From Saccharomycopsis fibuligera x Saccharomycopsis cf. fibuligera (Eukaryota; Ascomycota; Saccharomycetes; Ascoideales; Saccharomycopsidaceae): a DNA stretch of 64,000 nt. A program made the translations under genes and the position numbers. The DNA lies in the NCBI GenBank assembly GCA_001936135.1, contig CP012817.1, forward strand, positions 1,984,001 to 2,048,000, given 5' to 3'. Numbering within the stretch: position 1 is the first letter of the stretch; each line of letters begins with the position of its first letter. Positions 11,408 to 21,140 of this stretch are shown here, one piece after another. The notes beneath the pieces are model-generated. The model saw only the letters and a list, made by a program, of their open reading frames with translations. It was not told the origin of the DNA and searched no databases.

Positions 11408-11865
11408 CGCAAGGGTTTCTGGTGGACGGTGTGGTCGGTCGCGAGGTGTGTGGTCGGTCGCGAGGTGCGGACTGGACTGGAAATGAGTGTTTTCCTGCTG
11501 GGAATTTTCGGTTTTGTTTTCATTCTTGTCTGGCAGCTGTTTTCTGCCGGTGAAGTCATCGCTGGTCTCAGACATCGCCGCGGCCTGGTGTGTAGGCCTG
11601 CTGGGCGCTAGCGAGCGAGCGAGAGGGCGGGAGAGCCTCCAGCAGGCATACACCAGACGGACGGGCGGGTGACCCGGCCGTGCGGCCAGCGCTGCGTAAC
11701 CGGCACGGACCGCCGCCGCTGCAGGGCCATACCAAAAACTGGTGGAGCACACAACCACGTACGTTTTGGTGATGAATATGAATAGCCGCCGCCGCTCCAT
11801 ACCTGCCTGTCTGTCTGCCCACAACCGCAGTCCACCTCAAGCAGCCCACTCACCAGACCGCGATA
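11408..11865. promoter_or_regulatory. Divergent RCK2 / TIP41 promoter
   Basis: 458 bp separate the two modelled start codons. The region is GC-rich. It includes two 18-bp copies of GTGGTCGGTCGCGAGGTG at 11431-11448 and 11450-11467, which lie 24-60 bp upstream of the RCK2 ATG. No clear TATA box was seen. Confidence 0.55.
11431..11467 (+). repeat. 18-bp direct repeat in RCK2 leader/promoter
   Basis: Two exact copies of GTGGTCGGTCGCGAGGTG are separated by one base. The core CGGTCGCGAGG is partly palindromic (TCGCGA), so paired factor-binding sites or a structured 5' leader are both possible. Confidence 0.8.
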
Positions 11866-13320
11866 ATGAGCAGCAAACCTTCGTCCTCGCACAGCAGCAG
11901 CGCCTTCTCCTCATCTTCGCCCTCGCCCTCGTCGTCGTCGTCGTCGGCCTCCTCCGCGCCCTCTGCGGCGGCGGCGGCGACTGCTGCTCAAGCTGGTGCT
12001 GCTGCTGGTGCTGCTGCTCAAGCTGCCCAAAATGGCCCCATCGCCACGCTAACCGCCACCCCTGCCGGCAAGCGCCAGCTATCGCCGTCGCCTCAGGGAA
12101 TAAACGCTGTCCAGATCAATTCCGCCAGGGAGATGTTCTTGATGACAACCCGCTCGAGAGCCAACCCCAGGGTGGTCCAGGGCACCAAGACCAGGATTTC
12201 GCCCGGCGCCGCTGGTGCCCCTGCCGCCGCTGTCGTCGCCAGCGTCGCCACCACAGCCACAACAGCCACAACAGCGCCATTCACCAACCCAAACATAAGC
12301 ATCCCCGCCAAATCGCACCAGGGCCGCTGCAACAACCCGCAGTGCGCTCACTGCGGCTCCGTCATTATTCCCGCACCCGCCTCTTCCATGCCCGTGAAAG
12401 ACTCTCCGTCCATCTCGATCAGCAACTGGGAGATTTTCACCACCAGAAAGCCAATCTTGAACGCCGAGGAGATCGACCATTACGAAGAAAAACTCAACCT
12501 CCCGTTGCCGGAAATGATCTTTGGCAAGAACGAGGTGCGTATAAGAAACACCAAACACCAATGGGAGATTGTCTTCAACTCCATAGACGCGCTAGACACC
12601 GTGTTGAAAATCGGCTGCGACCCAAACAAGCTACTCAAGGTGGCACATTCGAGCCACTGGTTCAACTACAGACAGAAAAAGTCTAAAAGCCAGCCAAACA
12701 AGGGCGGCGCCAGCGCCGGCGCCAGCGCCAGCGCTGGTAGCGCTTCCGGCGCTGCTCCCGACCAGCAACTATCCTCCGACATGTACGATACCGATGTGCC
12801 CACCGACAGCATTGGCGAGTACGTCACCAAGATGATCAAGCCGTACGACTGGACATACACTCCCTCGTACAAGGGCACGTTGCCTCGGACAAACACCCAC
12901 AAGTTTGCCAAATCGCCACCAAGCACCCAAATCCCAATCCACAAGCTCAAAAGGCCTGACCCGATTCTATTTTTTGACGATGTGGTGCTCTACGAGGACG
13001 AGTTGGCCGACAACGGTATCGCCATCTTGCAGGCCAAGATCAGAGTCATGGAAGAAAGATTGTTGCTTCTATGCCGCTTTTTCCTCCGCATTGATAATGT
13101 GATCTTCAAGATCAAAGACGTGCGGGTGTTTGTTGAGTTTAAAGAAAACTTGGTCATCAGAGACATCAAGGAACAGGAGGACACGTATCAGAATGTATAC
13201 AACAAGGTACTACGAGCCAGTGCCGGCGATGATCCTAGATTCTACTTGAGAGACAGCAATTGGGTAAGCAAACATCTACCAACCACTTTCCATGAGGTCG
13301 AGGAAATCAAACTTGAATGA
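11866..13320 (+). CDS. TIP41: Tip41, regulator of TOR / PP2A signalling
   Basis: Encodes 484 residues. The TIP41 domain spans about residue 184 to 455, beginning SNWEIFTTRKPI, with the family blocks LPEMIFGKNEV, DWTYTPSYKGT, DPILFFDDVVLYEDELADNG and RVMEERLLLLCRFFLR. Tip41 binds the type 2A phosphatase regulator Tap42 and antagonises TORC1 output; in fungi it acts in the cytoplasm. The first 180 residues are a Ser/Ala-rich, low-complexity extension. A second insert of Ala/Ser/Gly repeats sits near residues 280-302. Base composition is markedly GC-rich compared with most of the window. The ATG at 11866 is the first in frame. It is divergent from RCK2 and convergent with the next gene, 107 bp from stop to stop. 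Confidence 0.92.
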   Translation: MSSKPSSSHSSSAFSSSSPSPSSSSSSASSAPSAAAAATAAQAGAAAGAAAQAAQNGPIATLTATPAGKRQLSPSPQGINAVQINSAREMFLMTTRSRANPRVVQGTKTRISPGAAGAPAAAVVASVATTATTATTAPFTNPNISIPAKSHQGRCNNPQCAHCGSVIIPAPASSMPVKDSPSISISNWEIFTTRKPILNAEEIDHYEEKLNLPLPEMIFGKNEVRIRNTKHQWEIVFNSIDALDTVLKIGCDPNKLLKVAHSSHWFNYRQKKSKSQPNKGGASAGASASAGSASGAAPDQQLSSDMYDTDVPTDSIGEYVTKMIKPYDWTYTPSYKGTLPRTNTHKFAKSPPSTQIPIHKLKRPDPILFFDDVVLYEDELADNGIAILQAKIRVMEERLLLLCRFFLRIDNVIFKIKDVRVFVEFKENLVIRDIKEQEDTYQNVYNKVLRASAGDDPRFYLRDSNWVSKHLPTTFHEVEEIKLE

Positions 13321-13427
13321 TTGATGCTATTTTACATAAAACAGAGAAAAAAAAGATAGATGAATTTGTTTTGTTTTGTTTTCTTTTTTCTTTTCCTTTT
13401 TCTTTTTCTTTTTTTTTTTTTTTTGAG

Positions 13428-14942
13428 TTAGGTAACAACTGCTTGGATCACAACCAATCCATTTCCAAACCGATCCAAGTCGCCAATCAGCACCTGGTGG
13501 CCAAATATGCCAATTTCCTCACCATTTTTCAAATGGTACAGCACTTCGAACACGTCCTTCCGGTCAACTAGAAACCCGCTGAGGTAATTCTTGTATATCT
13601 CAAACAATTCTGAAATCTGCATTGATGCGCTGAAACTAGATACAAAGTCCGCTACTTTGCCCTTGAAACGGTTTCCGTATTTCTGGCTGCGGAATGCATT
13701 TTCCGTGTTGTTATTGTTGTCATTATTGTTGTTTTTGGTTCCCGCTAACGTGATCTTAACCGTTGCCGTTGGACCCTGTCTCTTGCCATTATGGCTGTGG
13801 CGCTGCTGTTGCTGCTGCTGGCTAAACTGCTGGTGGCGGTGGTCATAGGACAACAATGGGGAGTTTAGAAGACTAAGCGATGTTGAAGGAGATAGTGTTT
13901 GTGGCAAATTCCTCCCGGTTATTGCGAACGGTGATTCTAGTGGGTTTGTAGAAGAAATAGTCGAGTAAGTTGAGGTAGAAATGTTCAGGAGATCAGGTAC
14001 GGTGAAGCCATTATTATTGCTGTTATTGCTTTTTTTGGCGCTATTATTGTCTCCGCTATTATTATCTCCGCTATTCTCACTACTATTTTTTCTGGTAGGT
14101 GTGCTATTGTTGAACGAAACTGTACGGTTGGCCAAATTTTTCAATTTGGGTTTGAGAAAGTCTTTGGTGGGATTCTGATCGTTTTCGCTCAAGTACTGCG
14201 GGCTGTTATCGTTTCCATTTAGTTCTGTGGCCGAACTATTGGCTGACCTGCGTTCTTTGAATAACTCTTGGCTTCTGCTGATGGATCTAGTCATTGCTGA
14301 ATACTGTCCGTTATTACCTCCCTCCTTCATACTTCCAAAGCTGGAATCATCATTTTCTTTCCCGTTACCATTGCCATAGCCATAAGTTTGTCTCTCATGG
14401 CCTTTCCCCGTTCTCGCAAACGGTTGGCCTTGCCGTCCGCTATTATAATCACCATCAATTAGATCTTGGTGAACTTCAATATCTTCATTTTCATCATCGT
14501 CATCGTCATCATCTATGCTAAACCCATCGTGAACTCCAATATGTTCCGCCATAATCCCATTAATCAGCTTAACCAACTTCACATAATTTTTCTTGACGTG
14601 TTTATTAGCATTTTGTGCTTTTTCTAATTTTCTAAACAGTTGAATTTGTGATTTTTCCGCAACGTGCCATTGGTGATTTAATCTCGAAATCTTATTTTCA
14701 AGACTATCGTTGAGATTTTTGAGTGACTTGTTTTCTGCAATAAGCGACTCATTGAGAGCCTTGCTGGCTTCTAAATCTTTTTGAGTTGAGTTGAGTTGTT
14801 TCTGTTGCGTTTGGTACGCGAATTCAAGTTCATGGAGCTGTTGCTGAAGTTCCGCATTGCTCCGGGTTTGATTGTCTAAAAACACGGCAGTTTGCCTCAA
14901 TATGGCTGGAATATTATCGACACCAGGTTCTGATCTTGACAT
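13428..14942 (-). CDS. Unrecognised coiled-coil protein
   Basis: Encodes 504 residues; I do not recognise the family. Residues about 15-130 form a predicted coiled coil, rich in Leu/Gln/Lys/Glu heptads (QQQLHELEFAYQTQQKQL and following). An acidic Asp/Glu patch lies near 150, then a long Asn/Ser-rich disordered middle with Q and N runs, and a compact hydrophobic C-terminal segment (KGKVADFVSSFSASMQI to the end, about 425-504) that could be a small globular domain. The layout of N-terminal coiled coil and C-terminal globular domain is seen in kinetochore, spindle-pole and scaffold proteins, but no signature lets me choose. The start at 14942 is the first ATG. It is convergent with TIP41. Confidence 0.75.
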   Translation of the reverse strand: MSRSEPGVDNIPAILRQTAVFLDNQTRSNAELQQQLHELEFAYQTQQKQLNSTQKDLEASKALNESLIAENKSLKNLNDSLENKISRLNHQWHVAEKSQIQLFRKLEKAQNANKHVKKNYVKLVKLINGIMAEHIGVHDGFSIDDDDDDDENEDIEVHQDLIDGDYNSGRQGQPFARTGKGHERQTYGYGNGNGKENDDSSFGSMKEGGNNGQYSAMTRSISRSQELFKERRSANSSATELNGNDNSPQYLSENDQNPTKDFLKPKLKNLANRTVSFNNSTPTRKNSSENSGDNNSGDNNSAKKSNNSNNNGFTVPDLLNISTSTYSTISSTNPLESPFAITGRNLPQTLSPSTSLSLLNSPLLSYDHRHQQFSQQQQQQRHSHNGKRQGPTATVKITLAGTKNNNNDNNNNTENAFRSQKYGNRFKGKVADFVSSFSASMQISELFEIYKNYLSGFLVDRKDVFEVLYHLKNGEEIGIFGHQVLIGDLDRFGNGLVVIQAVVT

Positions 14943-15599
14943 GTTTATGATCTATGAACTTGAGATGCTATTTGGTTGATTACTACTGTCTGCGGTCAGT
15001 CAAAATTACTTTTTTTTTGATTACCGGAAGAGCCTCTCATTCTTGAAAGATTACCGGTAAAGTATTGCAGATGGTTCATCAGTCTTGTTTTTGTTTTTTG
15101 CTTTGTCTTGCTTTGCTTTGTTTTGTTTTGTATAGCTGTTGTTACTTTGCTCGTCAAAATTTTTATAGATTATATTTTTATATGTCATATTTTACTTGTC
15201 ATCTCATCTCATCTCGTCACATATTTTGTAAATTTGCGAAAAATATGAAACTTTTCTCTGACACCCGCATGCGTCGCACTAGCGCGCTACGTTTTAAGAA
15301 AAAAAGAAGATGAGGCTCGGCATATATGATTCCTCGCAGGCTCCATAATGAAAATATCTCATAAGACAAATGAAAAAAAGAAAATAGTCTTATAGATATA
15401 TGAATATATAAAAATACAGACAAAACAAATTTACAGTGTTAGGTTAAGTTGCAGACTCAGCAGTTTGCAAAATAATCAAAAGGTGCGCATAATAAATACC
15501 CTTGGCCAAAAAAACGTTATGACGTATATGTATATATATTTATTTATGCAGGAGAAGCTCCTGCAACAGCACAACGCAGATCTGCACAGGGCATGCCAC

Positions 15600-15631
<32 letters not shown>

Positions 15632-15725
15632 AGAAAAAAAGGTAAAGTTAGAGATCTAACTTAAAAAAAAAGGACGTTCTAGGTTTCATGTGAGATGTGT
15701 TCAGATGTTTCACTCCCTTTTTTTC

Positions 15726-15780
15726 ACATACAAGATCGACTTATTAATTATATATATGAATAATCGAAAATCTCATAAGC
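15726..15780 (-). repeat. LTR-like fragment, matches 19708-19762 inverted
   Basis: 55 bp containing ACAAGATCGACTTATTAATT and a TATATATATGAATAATCG stretch. It recurs in reverse complement at 19708-19762 with only about two differences. A more diverged relative lies at 16085-16121. Confidence 0.7.
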
Positions 15781-16084
15781 TTAGCTATATAGTATATACA
15801 GTAGAATTCAATTGTCATTATATAGGACAAAATTATATAACGTCAATTTGGTAGTTATGTCTGAGCTGAAATAAAGCTAGAGGATATTATGGTTCTTCTT
15901 TATTTATGAAGATTTTCCCCATTTGGGCTTCGGCCTATGCGATTTATATAGTTTGATAAATCGACCATTATGTTAAAAAAAGTGTAACTTCCGAGATGTC
16001 AAAACAGTAGAACCGAATCACGACAGACTAGCCCAAAAATGACTGGCCGTTTGAGTTTGTTTGTTTGTTCGTTCGTTTGTTTAT

Positions 16085-16254
16085 TTTTTCACACACAAGG
16101 TCGATTTGTTAACTATATATAAATGATAGCAAATACAGTATAGATCATTTATTATCATATAGGGGAAGTTTTTATAAGTAAAAACCCCATAAGTATTGTA
16201 AATTTAATAGTTTTGTTAGAGAACTTTTCGGAATACTGACATCTCAGGGTTCAT
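16085..16254 (-). repeat. LTR-like fragments
   Basis: 16085-16121 is related to the 15726 element (CACACAAGGTCGATTTGTTA). 16228-16254 carries CGGAATACTGACATCTCAGG, which recurs at 17370 and, inverted, ends at 18612. Together they look like a decayed LTR oriented to the minus strand. Confidence 0.6.
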
Positions 16255-16468
16255 GTTTTTAGAGGTAAAAGCCTTGTCTTTCAAATATAACTAACTAATA
16301 ATAAATATATAAAAATATTGGGTTAGACCCTCTTTAAATAATAATCAGACTGAATTCAAAACATGTTATTGATTCGCGATTAATAGTAGTAAACACGTGT
16401 ATCTTGCACCAAGATAAAAGATCCCTGAAGTTATTCAGTAATAAATGTTGGTTAACTGTATTCAGTTT

Positions 16469-16496
16469 TGTTGGTCTAGAACTCAATGTTCGTCAG
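16469..16496 (+). repeat. LTR-like TGTTGG end
   Basis: Begins TGTTGGTCTAGAACTCAATG. Close copies are at 18638-18665 (plus), 17315-17340 (minus) and 21432-21458 (minus). TGTTGG is a common 5' terminus of Ty/copia-type LTRs, which suggests these mark element ends. Confidence 0.6.
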
Positions 16497-16679
16497 TAAA
16501 TGTGCATCATGACTTGAACTGTATGTTTTATTATCTGAATATATTTCGAAATCTGAATAGAATATAATAAGAGGTGTTAGACAAGAGCGTTAGGGGGCTG
16601 TATCTCGATCTACCAGTTTACAAATCAATGCTTGTCACAGATCGATATAGTTGTATTCTTCCTTAATATGAAACAATTC

Positions 16680-16766
16680 GGTTGTATAGTGTAGTGGTTA
16701 TCACTTTCGGTTTTGATTATTTGTTGAAACATCCGAACAACCCCGGTTCGAATCCGGGTACGACCT
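16680..16766 (+). tRNA. tRNA-Gln (anticodon UUG), 15-nt intron
   Basis: Complete cloverleaf: acceptor GGTTGTA pairs with TACGACC (one G-U pair), D-arm with TAGTGTAGTGGTTA (A box), anticodon loop TTTTGAT with TTG at positions 34-36, and T-arm CCCCGGTTCGAATCCGGGG-like (B box GGTTCGAATCC). The intron at 16717-16731 sits after position 37. The mature part is 72 nt including discriminator T. A T-run terminator follows at once. The body matches budding-yeast tRNA-Gln(UUG), which in S. cerevisiae has no intron as I recall it. Confidence 0.96.
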
Positions 16767-17314
16767 TTTTTTCCTCCTACCTACAAACTTGCCTGATTTC
16801 AACTCTATTTTTCCGCAAAGCCGGACTCTGTTTTTCTGCTCCTTTGTATTCTGGCCAGCCGCTAAACAGGACAGAAATCGTTGATAACAGCACTTGATAT
16901 AACAAGACTTCAGTTTCAGTAATAACAGTACCCAGTACAAAGAGATTATTGATCTTTTTTTGTGACCATTGATTGCATATCTCCAACTACTGCATGTCTA
17001 TGAACTAGTAACAAATGTTTATTGGTCTTTTCGAATAAGCCAATGATATAAAATATACAGCCACTCTCCTGCTAAACTAAACGACTCAACAATCGTCTAG
17101 ATACACAAAAGGTGTACACAACAATGTTGATACAGCAGAGGATTTAGTATTTGAAAATGAGACCTCTAATCCTCAATCAAGAAGGGCTCCGTCTAATGAA
17201 TAGAATATTGTATAGAAATAGTACTGTAAAACTGAAGTGATACACTTATCTGTACTTGTTGAAAAATCAAAAGACCTCATATTGTTAGAAAAGGGAATTA
17301 ATTGTTGTGTACGC

Positions 17315-17340
17315 GACGAATATTGAGTTCTAGATCAACA
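17315..17340 (-). repeat. LTR-like TGTTGG end (minus)
   Basis: Reverse-complement relative of the 16469 element (CGACGAATATTGAGTTCTAG). It is followed 30 bp later by the CGGAATACTGACATCTCAGG piece at 17370, so together they form a short LTR remnant upstream of the second tRNA. Confidence 0.55.
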
Positions 17341-17369
17341 GACTTGAATACAGATAAATAATATTTTTA

Positions 17370-17539
17370 CGGAATACTGACATCTCAGGGTTCATATTTT
17401 CATCCTAAACCCATCTAGCTGTTTTCTTCAATAAAAACCAATTCGGTTGTATAGTGTAGTGGTTATCACTTTCGGTTTTGATTACGCGTTGAAATATCCG
17501 AACAACCCCGGTTCGAATCCGGGTACGACCTTTTTTTGC
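17370..17539 (+). repeat. Left arm of a perfect 170-bp inverted repeat
   Basis: By eye identical, base for base, to the reverse complement of 18443-18612. It contains an LTR-like piece, 48 bp of 5' flank, the whole tRNA-Gln gene and its T7 terminator. The spacer is 903 bp. Homology ends abruptly at both sides. Confidence 0.9.
17445..17531 (+). tRNA. tRNA-Gln (UUG), 15-nt intron
   Basis: Same mature sequence as the copy at 16680. The intron is at 17482-17496 (TTACGCGTTGAAATA). It lies in the left arm of the inverted repeat, with an LTR-like fragment ending about 48 bp upstream, a usual position for retroelements that target Pol III genes. The terminator is T7. Confidence 0.96.
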
Positions 17540-17770
17540 ATGATATGCTTATCTTCTCTTTTCTCCCTTTTTTTATTTCTAAGACACCGGTTTATATACA
17601 ATTATCTCATCTCAGAGAGTTTCCAACAGAACAATGTTGAAACATATCGTAGTTTGAAAGTTTTAAAAGTGACAGAGTAATGGCCACATCTGTATCAGTT
17701 GACGCATTAAGCTAGGGTAAAATATGGTGGTAATTATTCTTCAGATTATATATATTTAATAACTTGATCT

Positions 17771-17802
<32 letters not shown>

Positions 17803-18442
17803 TTGTAGTGAAGAAATATCATTTACTGTGAAATTGGGCTTAATTTCTTCACATCTCTTATTGTAAAGTACATCTTTGAACAACGTATCGTTTTTTCATC
17901 ATTACATAATGTAATCTTCCGCGTAGATCTGGTACAACTAATATATAACTTATATAGATAAAAATGCTTGTATGTAACAGAAGCATACGAATTCATCACC
18001 ATTTTCTCTCGCCATTATGTCGCTCCTGGGTTGTAATTACCTTTTTGGGAAGCATTGTTTATTGATTTACTACGACACTCTCTGGAATTGAATATTTAAC
18101 TAGAAGTCAAATTAGACTGGTTATAAACGGTATTATTGGCTGACTATTAGGCAGTTGTTGAAAATTTTTTAACATAGTCAATAACTTAAATCGTTGCGTG
18201 ACACATAAGTTCTATAATGTCTCTCCCATTCTGGTTCCGATGAGATTAAAAACTAGAAGATTGTTTTAAAATAGCGTAAAGCATTGTTGATATGACACAC
18301 ACATGTCATATTATTAGGATTAGTTCTTTTATTATTGTCATATAAAAACATAGAGATCCATTACTGTATAGGGCAACCTTTGCCCGCTTTCTCTAAATTT
18401 TTTTATTGGATAGAACTACAAAGTAGAAAAGAGGGCATATCG

Positions 18443-18612
18443 GCAAAAAAAGGTCGTACCCGGATTCGAACCGGGGTTGTTCGGATATTTCAACGCGTAA
18501 TCAAAACCGAAAGTGATAACCACTACACTATACAACCGAATTGGTTTTTATTGAAGAAAACAGCTAGATGGGTTTAGGATGAAAATATGAACCCTGAGAT
18601 GTCAGTATTCCG
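18443..18612 (-). repeat. Right arm of the perfect 170-bp inverted repeat
   Basis: Reverse complement of 17370-17539, including the tRNA, its 5' flank and the LTR-like CTGAGATGTCAGTATTCCG piece. Because even the intron and non-coding flank are identical, the duplication is recent or maintained by gene conversion. Confidence 0.9.
18451..18537 (-). tRNA. tRNA-Gln (UUG), 15-nt intron
   Basis: Identical to the 17445 gene including the intron (18500-18486 on the minus strand). It lies in the right arm of the inverted repeat and faces the opposite way, so the two genes converge across the 0.9 kb spacer. Confidence 0.96.
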
Positions 18613-18637
18613 AAATTAAGAATTAGAGTTCTTGATC

Positions 18638-18740
18638 TGTTGGTCTACAACTCAACGTTCGTCAGTTATAAGAAAATACAAGCATTTTTATCTATGTAAG
18701 TCGTCTATTGACTCTACCATAACTTCTTATACATGCAGTT
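18638..18740 (+). repeat. LTR-like fragment, plus orientation
   Basis: Starts TGTTGGTCTACAACTCAACG. The following sequence (ACAAGCATTTTTATCTATG, then CCATAACTTC) has relatives near 17945-17975 and at 21088-21140. This is the longest stretch I can trace of the repeat family; I cannot place its 3' end. Confidence 0.6.
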
Positions 18741-19707
18741 GTAAACCCAAAGGCCAGTTGTATGTTTGGCCTATTCAATTTTCACCAACTTAAGTTTTGA
18801 TATTGAGAGGGGACACCGGATAAGAACAATAACCACTGGTCCCATTTTCCGTCTTGTAAAACAAACTGCAGAGGTTAAAAGTGTGTTAGTATTCCATAGA
18901 CCCCATAAAAATCCATTTCAGCTTGTTAATTAACCGGTAGGGCTATTCATTTTGCTCGTCAGTTGTTGAGAATTATGCTATAGGTTATTTTGTCAACATC
19001 TAGGGCTTTAATACGAGCTACAGGATTGTTCTTTGTATCTAACTGGAATATCTGCATAACTCTTGATGACCAATATTTCGGCTTTCAGGAATGGACGATG
19101 GTTGATTATATTCGAGATCTTCAAAAAACTTTTGTATACATGTTGTGTTGGATTTATACCAATTAACATCTTTCATACCGTCCATTTGGTATAATCTCCT
19201 TTTTGGTAAACTGCCTTTTGCGGCCGAGAACATTTGAGCGCACGCATGGTTGCTAAGGAGAACAACATCAAAGATGTGATGGAAAATTTTTCATCACCTG
19301 AGCATTATGGGTGAGTAATGAAATTATTATATATAGTCTGAAAGACAGAATGTTTTTATTAAATGATATAGTTTATAATAAGTAAGGAATATAAGTCCAA
19401 TTTCATTACTTAAGAAAACTATTAGTATCTCAGTAAGTGGCTATCCTTCACTACTAAAGGAGAGACTAGTCTAACCAGTGCTATCCAGAGGGTACAACCT
19501 CAGGTATGGGTAGCAGATATAGTCACTATACTCCGACATGTTGGGAAAGCCACGGTTTTCCCAATAAAGGGTACCCCCCCCCCCCAATAATGTGTTCTAA
19601 TTTTCTCATTTAAAATGTTTGAATAGTACTCAATTAAAACTATCAGAACCATAATGTTCTCTATGGTAATGGCCTTGTGTATGGGTGGTATAATACTGTA
19701 TAGATGA

Positions 19708-19762
19708 GCTTATGAGATTTTCGATTATTCATATATATAGTTAATAAATCGATCTTGTATGT
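19708..19762 (+). repeat. LTR-like fragment, inverted copy of 15726-15780
   Basis: Contains TTATGAGATTTTCGATTATT and ATCGATCTTGTATGT. The pair with 15726-15780 encloses three of the four tRNA genes and the 170-bp inverted repeat. Confidence 0.7.
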
Positions 19763-20051
19763 TAAATAAAAAAAAGTTGAAAGATTAGAAGTGGGACAAG
19801 ATGTTGTGGTGAAATATTCATGACCATGGTATAAGTCATGACTCTAGTAACATTGTACATTTTTTCCAAGGGTATAAGTGCGGTTAGAACTCATTCCAAG
19901 TACTACTGCCCCTACAAATGGTTCTTCATTTGATACAAAATGAATACGTCAAAGCTAATTTTTTTTTTTTTAATATTAATGTGTCTTACTCTGGGTCAAG
20001 ATAATACTTCCAATCATTTTGTTTATTTATACATACTTCAAAGTTATAACC

Positions 20052-20091
<40 letters not shown>

Positions 20092-20682
20092 AGGAAAGAG
20101 GAAGAAAATTCTGTATAAATATTGAGCTTTTCGTTTTGTGTCTTACAATATACCCATTGATAGGCAAGTTTTATATTTTCAATTTACAGTTTGCTTGTTC
20201 AAAATAACAGAAAACCGCAAGATAATTATAAAAGAATTCTTATAATCTTTCTTTGTATACCTAAATTCATCTAGGCGAGTTTCGAAAATTGGCATAACAA
20301 GGTCATTTGTTGGACAGCACTGTTTTACAAGAATTGTCTGGCAAAAAATTGAAGTGATAAAGGTGCTTCATAATTGCAAAGAATATTTTGTCTTTGAGCA
20401 TTCACAACACTAAGAAAGCAATCGTATACAACTGCAAATGTTTACCTTTTGAAAATATACATTAAGTTATTTGCAATACGAATACAACGAAACAGGCTCA
20501 TTTTCAAAATCTTCAATTTAAGCAATACTCAGGAGACCCTGTAAAAAATAAGCTCCCACGTATTCGCCAGGAAAACGTTTTAAAAGGCACACAGCTCCTC
20601 GCTGCAACTCATAAAACACCAAAAAAATCAGAGGATGCAAGGAAGATAAAATTAGCTAGGTTTTTTGTTGTGGCAAAAGTAT

Positions 20683-20769
20683 AGGTCGTACCCGGATTCG
20701 AACCGGGGTTGTTCGGATGTTTCAATACGCAATCAAAACCGAAAGTGATAACCACTACACTATACAACC
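20683..20769 (-). tRNA. tRNA-Gln (UUG), 15-nt intron
   Basis: Fourth copy, with the same mature sequence. The intron is at 20732-20718 (TTGCGTATTGAAACA) and differs at several bases from the other copies. Its flanks are not shared with them except for an AATTCGG just before the gene. The terminator is weaker (TATACTTTT). Confidence 0.96.
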
Positions 20770-21087
20770 GAATTACATGAAAAATAACAAATAAGGTTTT
20801 TATCTGGTATGATTCAATATTGGCTAAATAGAAAAGTGGGATCTTTTTTTCTATTATTTGGATATAGTTTATGTTTCGCAGCAATATAGGTTATTGGCCA
20901 AGTGTTATTTTTCAAAAACTGCATAAACTTTAGCTAATAAAAATTATTATAATTAATTTAATTTACTTGCAGTTCAACCTTAATGTGTTAAAAATACTGT
21001 ATACAGAAGAGTTGATTCCATATTGTTATAAGCCATATATAATATACTAAAATAAAACTTTTATATATAGAAGTTGTTTATTAGCTG

Positions 21088-21140
21088 AACCATAACTTCC
21101 CCTAAGATTACAGCTATATGATTGAGTTTGTGTGTGAAAG
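21088..21140 (+). repeat. LTR-like fragment
   Basis: CCATAACTTCCCCTAAG followed by GAGTTTGTGTGTGAAAG resembles the reverse complement of 16085-16190 and the interior of 18638-18740. A TGTTGG-type end in minus orientation lies at 21432-21458. Confidence 0.5.

Noticed and set aside
17484-17489. ACGCGT (MCB-like) in the tRNA intron
   Set aside because: It is part of the intron stem of a Pol III gene, not a promoter site.
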